Source: Darksidea phi (lineage: Eukaryota > Ascomycota > Dothideomycetes > Pleosporales > Lentitheciaceae). From it: a DNA stretch of 64,000 nt. Under the pieces are notes generated by a model that saw only the letters and a list, made by a program, of their open reading frames with translations, searched no databases and was not told the DNA's origin. The DNA is taken from positions 248,001 through 312,000 of the forward strand of contig JASJFT010000012.1 in the NCBI GenBank assembly GCA_030770425.1. Direction: 5' to 3'. The translations under genes were made by a program, and so were the position numbers. Positions 55,364 through 64,000 of this stretch are shown here, one piece after another; the stretch's first letter is position 1, and each line of letters starts with the position of its first letter.

Positions 55364-56877
55364 GAGAGGACGGCCTATCTCTGGTAAAATGTTGGTATTA
55401 GCTCTCGCTGTGATTCGCTCAGCCTTATTAAAACTCAAACCCAGCTTCTGATTGACTGCGAACCGAAGGCTGATAGCCGTAGTACATGGGATATACAGAC
55501 ACGCTGTTTAAGCATCTTCGTCTTCATCAGTCTCGTCGTTCTTAGCCTGTCCGCGCCTTTTTGCTACCATCTCCAGCACATCTGTTGTATAAGATGTACT
55601 TCTACTGCAGAATTTATACAACACACTCCTACAATACATCTACCTTACGATACCCACTACTTGGTGCCCCCATTCTCCTTATAGATACATTTGTTGAGAC
55701 ACCAGCACTAAGAACGGTCACCTCCCAGCCTACCACCCGATCCGTCCTAGCGTCCCGTCGCGCCAACCACCAAAGACGCGAGCGCGTCCCGGGCCCTGAA
55801 GACGCACGTAAGACACAAGTTTACGGATAGGGAGGGGGGGGGGGGAAGCACAGTCGACAGCCCGCATGCCATGCCCCTGTTCGCGCCTCGAATGCATTTA
55901 TCCCAAACATCGACATGCATCCTCCATTGCCTCTATTTATATTGCATGCACACCATCATCGAGTGGTGGTGTTCACTGGGCCGCGCCCCTGAGCCGGGCC
56001 CAGGGCAGGGGGGGCCATCCGCTTTGGGACGACGGGCAGGGATCAGGGCTCTGCTGATGTGGAAGGCGGCCGGAAAGGGTCTGGGGTATATCAAACGTGT
56101 GTCTGCAGAGCCCGCCATGGGAGCAGGCCACAGTAAAGGTCCACGTAGCTCGCGGTGCAGCAGACGCCGGAACTCGCGACGACGGCGAGGGCTATGAGGC
56201 CATGAGGCCATGAGTCGCGCGCGCAGACGGCTTCGCATGGTGTGCCTTGCAGTAGCACGTCTGTGAAAGCCAACCGCAGGCAGGGCAGCGTGCGGGAGGG
56301 CAGCGTGCGGGCGGGCTGCGTGCTCGACATGTCCAGGTCGAGAAGCGGCATGGTGCTGGTGTGCGCTAGTCTCCAGAACTAATAGAGCATGCCGCGATAA
56401 GGGCCAGCGCGCTACGACAGTGCGGTGCGCCGCGAGGGTCCCAAATAGTGTGCCCTGCGCTCTCGGCCAGCCAGACGTGCGCTGCCCGCTCGTCTCTGCA
56501 TCTCTGCATCTTTGCGCCTCTGCCTCTCTGCGCCTCTGCCTCTCTCCACCTCTGCATTTTCGCATCCGCGCTGCTCCCTTCCCTCCGCGTCCTCGACTCT
56601 CGCCGTCCCCCGCCGTCCCTCGCCGTCGCTCATCCGTTTGCATAGTACAAGCCGCGCCCGTGCAACCGTCCTCAGCGTCGCACAGTCTCAAGCCTGCCGT
56701 GCATACGCCCTGCACGCCCGCACACAAACACCGTTGGGCTCGGCGTCCAATCCCCAATGACTTGATCGAGCGGCCGACTTCGACGCCCACACGACGTGCT
56801 CTCTCGCACCCGACACTCCTTAAACCCCCGCCGCCGCCGTTGCTGCTTTTTGGCTATCCCATGTCCTAGCATTTACC
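55364..56877. other. Gene-poor region and 5' UTR/promoter of the DENN gene
   Basis: A minus-strand fragment around 55,590-55,510 (VAKRRGQAKNDETDEDEDA then stop) could be the C-terminus of a lost gene but has no context. Twelve consecutive G lie at 55,834-55,845. From about 56,490 to 56,650 the plus strand is pyrimidine-rich with CTCTGC repeats, probably core promoter or 5' UTR of the DENN gene. Long antisense open frames here follow from GC-rich composition. Confidence 0.45.
56494..56560 (+). repeat. CTCTGC-type pyrimidine-rich repeat
   Basis: Imperfect 6-12-bp units (CTCTGCATC, CTCTGCCTC, CTCTGCGCC) run for about 65 bp, some 320-380 bp upstream of the DENN start codon. CT-rich tracts are common before fungal transcription starts. 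Confidence 0.7.
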
Positions 56878-59800
56878 ATGGCCCCAGCATCCACCGCCGA
56901 TGCCTCCTCCGCGCCCCTCGCCGACTATTTTTTCATATCCGGCATCGAGTCTTCGCAGGTCTACGACGAGCGCGCCCATTCCCAGTCGAGCTCCATCAAT
57001 GGCCTCGCCGGCCCGCCGCCGCCCGTTGACGTCGATGAGACCATCGAAGAGGACCTGGCCCTGGAGACGGATGCAATTCGCCCCAAGTCGCAGGAGGGCC
57101 TATCCAATGGCGAGGGCACCAAGCGCAGGTCGGCACGCTTAAGCTTCGAACACCGCCGCTCCGTCAGCACCATCATTGGCCCAGACTCCAAGCAGACCGC
57201 CAGCAACCGGAGCAGCACAACCATAAAGGGCGTCCAGGTGGGCGGCTCCGGGCTCAGCGACGTGGACTTTGAGAATGCCCTGCGAAAATTCGCTTCCGAG
57301 CGGGACACATTTTTGGAAGAAATACAATTTACAGCCGGCATCGCACAGCAGAACCGTCCCACGCCAACAAAACCGCGCCCCCGGCCGCCGCGAGTCCAGC
57401 ACCAGCAACATGACGAGGGTGGTGGTAATCTTAGGTCAGGTGTGGGCAGCATTCGGCGGCGCATTTCGACCATGCAGAGCAGTCTAAAGAGGCAGTCCTC
57501 CATGGCACGTCAAGGTAAGCGTGTGCATCCCCACAAATGTCAGCCGTGACGACCCTTGTTCCGCGTCTCACATCATATACTTGCTTTTTCCATTGGCGGC
57601 TCACTAACATGGGTCCAGCGTCTGTTCGAACGTCAAAGAGAATGTCGGGCTACAACTCCGTCATCCCGGCCCCGCAGCCCTTCAACCCAGAACCGAACAT
57701 GCACCCGCTTTTGCGCCGTTACGAGCCCGTCCTCCTGGACCGCTATCCGCCCAAGAACATGGTCGACGAGCTGAAGCGGAGAAACCCCTTCCCCGATTAT
57801 GTCCCCATGTTTGCTTTCCCTAATGATGTGTCGGTTGTCTCGTCTGACGAGCGGCCCAAAACATTATGGCACGGATTCGCCATGACCAATGCCGACAACT
57901 CCAAGCTGTACGGGATATGCATGATTGTCTGGCTACCATTGAACCCTGAGGCGGCGGAAGGCCTCGAGCGGCAGTGCGAAGAATGGCGGAGGCTGCACAT
58001 GAACCAGGAGGAGCGAGAGTTGGCTAGCAGCTTGGGAGAGCGGCTTGCCTTGGAAAGAGCCAAGTTGTCGCGACTACTGGCAAAACTTCCCACGGTTGCA
58101 TCCGAGTCCGAAGAGCGAGAGCTCTTGGAAGATGAAATCAGTGCAGTTGAAGAAAAGATTGGCCTGATGACAGATCTGCTGCGTCCGGTGAGGCATGGCG
58201 CGGCTTCCAAGATCGAGGGACTTACGGATGGAGAAACCGGACTCTGGATCCCACGTGCATATGGTGTGATGGGCCGCGACGCCGGTCTGACGCCTTTCTG
58301 GAAAGAATGGCTCAAGGCCGTTGTGGTGCCCATGACAAACGGCGTGGTGCAGCGCGTGCCCGCAAGTTCTCCGCGTATCGGCATGTGGCAACCTCTCGAA
58401 CGCTACGTCGTCAACCTCTGCGCAGAGGCGTTGAGCCCCATCACATCCATCACGCAGGTGGAGATCGCAGTCCGCGAGCTTCGACTGTATGCGCGCAAAG
58501 ACGCCGTCAACGAGCTGCCTGGTTCCCGCAACATTGACATTTACGCCCTCTTCCGCTGCTTATCGATCCCAAATATCGTAACGCTCTTCGAGTATGTCCT
58601 CGCCGAATCGAAAATCATCCTGCTATCGTCGCATACGGCAATGCTACACCTAGCCAGCATGGCAATCTCCAATCTGCTGTATCCGTTCAAGTGGGCCGGC
58701 GTTTTCATTCCGATTTTACCCGCTCGCCTGGTTCAAACTATCGAAGCGCCATGCCCCTATATCGTGGGCATCGAGCGCAGATACGAACCCGCCGAATACC
58801 CTGATGACGAGTACGTGTTGGTCGACCTGGATAACAATTCCATCGTCACCAACGGCAGCGCGCCACCGCCCCTTCCTCGCCAGCAACGCCGCAAACTGAC
58901 ATCTCTACTGCAGCAGTCCGCACCACATCACACACGATATGGTGTGCCAACAGGACCGCCTGTCTATGCCATCGAATCTTATCCGTTGGACACATTTTGT
59001 TCTGAGAATCCTGGGGTATTCTCCCACCGCGCACATCCATCGACCATCCATACATATGTGGGACTGAACTCGACGTCATTTGGAACAGTTGTTGGACCAT
59101 CTAGCTCGCGACCGCTGATCTATAATGCATTCTTACAGTCGAGTGCCCAGAGTCGCGGGAACGACAGACCATCAACGGCGTCCACAGTGAAGACGAGCTC
59201 GAATTCTCCCCCATCGCCCAGAACATCCCCCATCTCGGCAGCTTTTCCACCTCTGCCCGGCACCCCAATCTCACGCAGTGACTCCGGCTATGCTCTGCAA
59301 GCAAATTTGCGCGAGAAACGGTCCGCCCATTTCGAGACCTCATCTCGGCGAAGTTCCTCGGTACGTTTGTTTGGACTGTTCGGGATGAGCGTACAGCCAC
59401 TAACCGTGTTTATTAGTTTGGATTCGATCGCGTGCCGCCGACGATTAGAAGACCCAGCCAGTCGGTCCTCGGTCACGCGCCAAGCGCCTCGACATCGTCC
59501 CTGAGTCATGAACTTCGCGCGCCATCGTCGTATGTGCCATCGGTGTACGCTCAGTCTACCTTGGCCGCATCGACGATCATGCCCGGCATGGCGATGCAGC
59601 CGGTGCGGAATACCGAGACAGTACGGTGGCAAGAAGGCCATTGCATGCAGTGGATACCTTACGAAGACAAAGCGACCTGCTCTATATGCGAGGACAAGGC
59701 CGATGAGGGGCTCTATCGTTGCACTGGTAAGTTGCCCATGTCCAGAGCGAAACATTGTCTAATAGATCCAAGGTTGCACTACATATGCGCACGGCAGATG

Positions 59801-60524
59801 CGTGGGATCGATATGCATAGTCTGCCCTACCGCTTTCCGACCCGACCAAGTTCGCGCATCGTTCGTGAGGTGCTTTGCGAGCCTCCTATATACGTATCGG
59901 CGATATATGGTGCCTGCCACGGGCGACCAGAAGAAATCTGGCCTGATCTATCATTTCAAGATGGACGACTTTATGAAGAGCATGCCGCACGAGAATGAGC
60001 AGTACATGCTTATGATGCAGCAAACCCAGTGTATGTGACATGCGAATCGAATCCGGTTCCCAGCTAACGCTCGTCCAGGTTTCAACGAATTCATCCACGA
60101 GCGAGAAAGTGCCCGTGCCGACGACCCAGCTATCAAATTGTTCGACGAAGTCATTCTTTCGAAACGCAACCGCGGAAAGTCGGCTTTCTTCCACAAGTCA
60201 AAAGCCAGTTTCTTGACTAATACAACGGACCACCTCTGGCGCACCGCGGCCGCGACACCGCCGAACTCACGCTTTCCGGGGGATTATCGTGCCGTCATCA
60301 GTCGGAGTGAGTATTACTCCTGGTCTACAGCGACGTACACTAATGCATATGCAGTTCCAGCTAAGCTCGATCCCACTCTAATGAAGGAGCCCCGTGTGAT
60401 TCAGGGCGTTCCCCGCATACCGGCGGCAAAAGCCCGCCGCAGACCCGTACCCTCTATGCTCGGACCAAACGGCGGTCCCAATGGCACGACTTATCCTAAA
60501 GAGCCACTCACACCACCCTCATGA
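56878..60524 (+). CDS. DENN-domain protein with C1-like zinc finger (Rab GEF type)
   Basis: Six exons (56878-57514, 57619-59360, 59417-59726, 59773-60030, 60079-60306, 60355-60524) encode 1114 residues. An upstream DENN module (HPLLRRYEPVLLDRYPPKN, LWHGFAMTNADNSKLYGICM) contains a coiled-coil insertion. The core cDENN follows (IDIYALFRCLSIPNIVTLFE, AESKIILLSSHTAMLHLAS, YPFKWAGVFIPILP, APCPYIVGIE). After a Ser/Pro-rich linker comes a C1-type finger (HCMQW...CSICEDKADEGLYRCTGC, YAHGRC, CIVC) and a helical dDENN-like end (SKRNRGKSAFFHK). DENN proteins activate Rab GTPases in membrane traffic. The last intron (60307-60354) is 48 nt, has no stop and keeps frame if retained. Confidence 0.94.
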
Positions 60525-61526
60525 CCCTCACAATCTCCACACAACCACGAAGAACTACGACTCATCACTATGTCCACTCACGCCTCTCCTCTTTCTTTTT
60601 CACCTTTGCTCGGAACTGCAATATTTTTGCATGTACTATATTTACTTCAGCGATGGAGCCTCGGCGTCAAATCGGCTGGGGACATTGAGCCCAGACACAC
60701 AGTGTAGGGGTTGATTTCCGGACAGATCAATGCCTTTTCTTCTCTGCATATACGGCTTTGTGGGGGCGCATGAGAGGAGGCTTGATTCTCCGCATCATCA
60801 CTGCTTGTCTTATTTTGTTTTTGGCTGCGATTGGATATCCCGTTGCTCAGCAATCCATCGGATGGGCCTGGCATGGCTCGGTTTGGCGGCCTGCGTCTCT
60901 GGTCTCGCGTCTTTTTCTTTACACTCATTATGGGGGTCGCGTGGGCGTCCCGCATAGGCCTCTTTGTATATTATTGGATTGGTACTGCTGGAGCGTGGCT
61001 GCGCTATCTATCGAGGAAGCGTTCCCGGAGTAGATTGAGCACGGCTTGCTTGTGCATGGAGAGAAAAGTTTTTGGTTAGTTAGACAGCTGGCTGTGGCTG
61101 ATACCTAATACTTCTGTCCCACTCATTATATATGCTATTCGAGATGATTAGAAGGCCATTTCTGAGCTGCCCGCATGTCCCGTCAAACTGCTGACACGTG
61201 CATGTCAATGCCCCTGACCCGTTCCTGACTAGCGAGCCCTAGCGCACTTCGATATGAGATAGGCGGCCGGAGGTGCACGGGCCGGCGCGTCTCCTGATGG
61301 ATCTCAGACAGCGGCGCTTCCTTCACCTCTCCGCTTCGTTGTCGATACTTGTCGTCGTAGTTGCGTAGTCGTTCATTACTTCCGTATTGTCGCTCTTTTG
61401 GCATCGCCATCCCACTCTCATTTACTCCAATCGCACACCCACGCTCTCGCCCACGCTCTCTCCCGCGCAACGAACCGATCTGTGTCTCATTCATCCATCC
61501 ACCCATCCACCTACCAAAGCGCCACA
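60525..61526. other. 1-kb intergenic region
   Basis: This is the 3' flank of the DENN gene and the upstream region of the GPI-type gene. Overlapping small open frames around 60,730-61,080 encode hydrophobic stretches in several phases at once and show no start context or domain. No gene is called. CGCTCTCGCCCACGCTCTCTCCCGC near 61,441-61,465 is a pyrimidine-rich promoter-like tract. Confidence 0.45.
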
Positions 61527-62070
61527 ATGCTCGCCAAATTCATCCTCCTCCTGACCGTTCTCGCCAACCTCTCCCTCGTCCTCGCCTCCCCGCCCGCCTG
61601 CCTCCTTGGCGCCATAAACGAGTACAAAGACCCCTCTGATATCGAAGCGGTGTGCAAGGCCAAAGACACGACGGGCAAGATTGCGAAGATGTGTGGGGAT
61701 GCCACGGGAGATGCGTTGGCGGCTTTTGCGGATGTTTGTAATGGGGTGGGGGTTGAGGTTTGTGAGTATTGCCCCTTGCTTTTGTGTTCTATTATGTTGC
61801 TGGATATATGCTAATTACTTTGTGTTTCCAGCGATTAAACTTCCTACCTCCGCCTCTGCCACCGGAACCGGCTTCCCTACTCCCTCGGGTAACAGCACTC
61901 GCTCTGGAACGGGAGTTGCGTCGAACACGGGTTTTGCGCCTGCGACGGGGACGCCGTCCGCATCGGGGGCGGCGGCTCCGGAGCAGACGGGTGCAGCCGG
62001 GAGTGTTGAGTTGGCTGGGGGTGCTGTTGCGTTTTTGGCAGGGTTGGGGGCTATGCTTGTTGCTTTGTAG
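61527..62070 (+). CDS. Small secreted cysteine protein with GPI-type anchor
   Basis: Two exons (61527-61761, 61832-62070) encode 157 residues. A signal peptide (MLAKFILLLTVLANLSLVLA) is followed by a compact domain of about 55 residues with four cysteines (PACLLGAINEYKDPSDIEA, AVCKAKDTT, KMCGDATGD, DVCNGVGV). A Ser/Thr/Gly/Ala-rich linker comes next. The C-terminus is hydrophobic (GGAVAFLAGLGAMLVAL), as in GPI-anchored fungal wall proteins. The Cys count is too low for a classical eight-Cys CFEM domain. The role at the cell surface is unknown. Confidence 0.78.
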
Positions 62071-62533
62071 GGAGATAGAGGCGGACCACCGGGTTGGAAA
62101 TCGGCTTGGGTGGTGTATGGTGAGAAGATGGAGAGTGGAAATAGATGGTTGGGGAGAGGGATGATGGGGGTGTCCGGCATGATGTACAGTGATCGAGTGG
62201 AGACTTTTTCAGGGTATATCGTGTTGTGGGTGTCTGGCCTGATGTGTGTAACGTCTTTATGTGAGGGAGTGTATATACCGTTCTAGCAGTTCAGGATGCA
62301 CATACGTCCTACATGAACACAATTTAAGCGTTACCACACAAAGGTTCCATCTTTGTCAAGGTATGAACAATATGCACTTGTGATGCAGGAAAGTTGAGGT
62401 CCGGACTTGACCTATATAATACAGTTCCATGCCGAAGTGAATCTGTCCCAAATATACCACAGAGAAGCGGCTAGTACCACAATCGAAACCGCCCGCCAAC
62501 CCCCAGCCCCTACTCGCCGCCAACCCCCAGCCC
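62071..62533. other. Convergent intergenic region
   Basis: It lies between the GPI-type gene and the UCH gene. It is G-rich just after 62,070 and contains the start of the 24-bp tandem repeat. No gene is seen. Confidence 0.45.
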
Positions 62534-62549
62534 CTACTCGCCGCCAACC
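62493..62549 (+). repeat. 24-bp tandem repeat overlapping the UCH stop codon
   Basis: Two full copies (62,493-62,516 and 62,517-62,540) begin CCGCCAACCCCCAGCCCC, with a partial third. On the minus strand the UCH stop codon lies inside the second copy (62,534-62,536), and the first copy carries the same stop in the same frame. Confidence 0.9.
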
Positions 62550-63389
62550 AACGCCATCAGCCCAAAATTCAAATTCTCCCCTTGACTCCTCGCAACCATA
62601 CCCCTAACCACATCCAAGCACTTCGCACCCAGCACATCCTCCCCCTCTGCCATCTCTCCTAGATCAACCGGTCCCCCCTTCCGATCTCCATCCAGCAGAA
62701 ACAAATGCCCACTCCGATGCGACTTGACGAAGCAGAAGTAGTGAAAGTCGACCTCGGCGTCAGCAGCGGGTGCCGCCGTATGGCCTTCACTAGCGACAGA
62801 TGCATACGCTGCTTCGAGAGCGGCGCTGGATTCTAGCACGGTTGCGCGGGAGGAGGGCGGGAGAGGTGTGGTTTGGGCTAGGAGGTGGGATAGGATGGAT
62901 TGGGGCTCTATACCGTAGTGCGTTAGCGTACATGTATGTATGTCTAGGTAAGGAATATTCGAACACTAGGGCGAAGCGAGAGAGCGCTAACGACGTACCA
63001 ATGTACTTCCTCGCCTCCCCATTACACACGGCATGCAAAATGGCATAAAGCCCACAGGCATTCCAGATCGTCTGTTCAAAATACATTATTCCATCTTCTT
63101 CTTTTTCTTCCTCTTCACACGCCTCGTAGCGCTGCGCTTCATGCTCGTCCTTTTCCTCTGCGTCCTTGCCGTACGCTTCGCTCGTCGGACAGACTAGGAT
63201 GAGGGCATGCGCGGGCCGCGGGATCAAGGCTAGGAGCGAGGCCGAGGAGAGCGAGTATATGTCTTGGAAGGTGAGGGTGGGTGAGACGCCCAGTTTGTGG
63301 ATTAGGGCTGTGAAGATGCTGGGGTCGGATTCGAGCGGGATGAAGTGTTTGCGGCATTGGGATGGGTGGGAGGTGTTGGGCGTGGACAT
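62534..63389 (-). CDS. Ubiquitin carboxyl-terminal hydrolase, UCH family (Yuh1/UCHL3-like)
   Basis: Two exons (63389-62999, 62907-62534) encode 254 residues. Peptidase C12 landmarks are present: RKHFIPLESDPSIFTALIHKLGVS, the nucleophile Cys with its oxyanion Gln in FEQTIWNACGLYAILHA, and the catalytic His/Asp in HYFCFVKSHRSGHLFLLDGDRKGGPVDLG. UCH enzymes remove small C-terminal adducts from ubiquitin or Rub1 in the cytosol. An Asp/Glu-rich insertion (ACEEEEKEEDG) lies just before the catalytic Cys, longer than usual. Confidence 0.96.
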
Positions 63390-63749
63390 GGTGTGGTGAG
63401 TGGATTGGATATGGAGGGAAGGTGGGGCGGATCTTAGTTGGTGGTTGGTAGGCAGATGCCAAGCATGTTTAGGTTCAGCCTTAGAAGCCCGTCTTCCGCG
63501 CTAAATATTGCAGTGCTTCTTCCAGTTCACTGCAACAGTGCGACTGTACGGCGTGTGTGGCTGCCACTAATGTGTTTTGGTTTGACAGACTTAAGTTGGG
63601 TGCAGCTATCTTCGTGCTCTAGTAGAGAGCCGTTAAGGTTTGGTTTCGTTTGGTTCATTCTTACGCCATTTAGGTACCTTTTGGCCCGTAGGCTGCCAAA
63701 GCTACTTCTGTCCCTTCGAATCGGTGTAATTCTGTAAAGTCCTGGTTTC
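63390..63749. promoter_or_regulatory. Divergent region at the right end
   Basis: This is upstream DNA of the UCH gene and of the partial gene starting at 63,750. No feature is recognised. Confidence 0.4.
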
Positions 63750-64000
63750 ATGCATCATGGTACCTTAGTTGTCCCTTGCTCTTTATTCTCGTCCTCTTGG
63801 CCCCAGTCATCATTTGACTCGCTCGTTCTATGGGAGGACTTTCCAGCACAGCAGGCAGCGATCTGGGACGTGCGGATGGCGTCTGACTTTGTCTTGGAGC
63901 GACAATTCACATCGCTGCACACGTTGGAAGAATCTGGGCAAGCGATCCTGCGCAAGATGATGAGTTCCGAACTAGATCTCCATCTCCTTCAGCGCTCCAC
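63750..64000 (+). CDS. Probable 5'-partial gene, unknown product
   Basis: An ATG at 63,750 opens a frame that runs without a stop to the window edge (83 codons). The start MHHGTLVVPCSLFSSSW is ordinary. The later part (FVLERQFTSLHTLEESGQAI, LRKMMSSELDLHLLQ) is amphipathic and protein-like, whereas the opposite strand and the other frames are poorer in such features. No family is recognised. Confidence 0.42.
   Translation, partial: MHHGTLVVPCSLFSSSWPQSSFDSLVLWEDFPAQQAAIWDVRMASDFVLERQFTSLHTLEESGQAILRKMMSSELDLHLLQRS

Noticed and set aside
55834..55845. Twelve-G homopolymer
   Set aside because: Likely simple sequence or an assembly artefact; not tied to any feature.
55933..56790. 285-codon minus-strand open frame upstream of the DENN gene
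   Set aside because: It lies in GC-rich DNA where several frames are open at once, is Arg/Ala/Gly-biased, and has no domain. It is antisense to the pyrimidine-rich promoter tract.
60730..61080. Three overlapping hydrophobic plus-strand frames
   Set aside because: Hydrophobic in several phases because of local T-rich composition; no start context or homology pattern.
1..64000. CRISPR arrays, riboswitches, rRNA operons
   Set aside because: No spaced direct-repeat arrays or bacterial signals; gene structure is eukaryotic throughout.

Overview
The window is nuclear DNA from a filamentous ascomycete. Short GT-AG introns (about 45-80 nt, occasional GC-AG), genes packed on both strands, and clear fungal orthologues (PEX19, Ubc9, Pab2/PABPN1, MIC12, Cwf18, TRAPPC13) support this. 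The gene families and the AT-rich, RIP-like intergenic islands suggest Dothideomycetes, probably Pleosporales; that placement is inference, not a search result. I saw no bacterial-type operons, CRISPR arrays or rRNA.

Layout. 1-2.4 kb: 5' part of a SCY1-type pseudokinase gene (minus strand). 2.5-7.9 kb: a secreted GPI-type repeat protein and a membrane-anchored aspartic-protease-like protein lacking both catalytic motifs, set between AT-rich DNA and two copies of a CACGTG-containing repeat. 8.3-11.6 kb: a PHD plus forkhead-like nuclear protein with an N-terminal minisatellite. 11.7-12.4 kb: a voltage-gated proton channel (Hv1). 13-29 kb is mainly housekeeping: Pab2/PABPN1, Ubc9, PEX19, a conserved hypothetical, Cwf18, a mitochondrial PPR protein, a BNR/Asp-box secreted hydrolase, MIC12 and a 1025-residue unknown. 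29.5-31.2 kb holds a wrecked S41-type peptidase gene. 31.4-41.4 kb holds an Aurora-type kinase, PPCDC (HAL3 type), an aldo-keto reductase, ribosomal P1, a UPF0662/DUF2408 protein, a small SET protein and TRAPPC13.

42-52 kb is a gene graveyard. A disabled hypothetical gene and a disabled FAD-linked oxidoreductase come first. Two apparently intact short-chain/NmrA-type oxidoreductases follow. After them lie the KR-ACP tail of a reducing polyketide synthase and a disabled RELRDEIW-type gene. I read 43.9-50.2 kb as the relic of a secondary-metabolite cluster whose core synthase has lost KS, AT and DH. Many of its stop codons sit where the reading frame would need CAG, CAA or CGA, as expected from C-to-T change.

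52-56.9 kb is gene-poor and holds a MITE-like inverted repeat, a tRNA-Val-like unit and simple repeats. 56.9-63.4 kb returns to normal genes: a DENN-domain Rab-GEF-like protein, a small GPI-type cysteine protein and a UCH-family deubiquitinase. A probable 5'-partial gene runs off the right edge.

Exon coordinates were derived by hand from splice motifs and frame continuity. Most are consistent to the base, but none is backed by transcript data.
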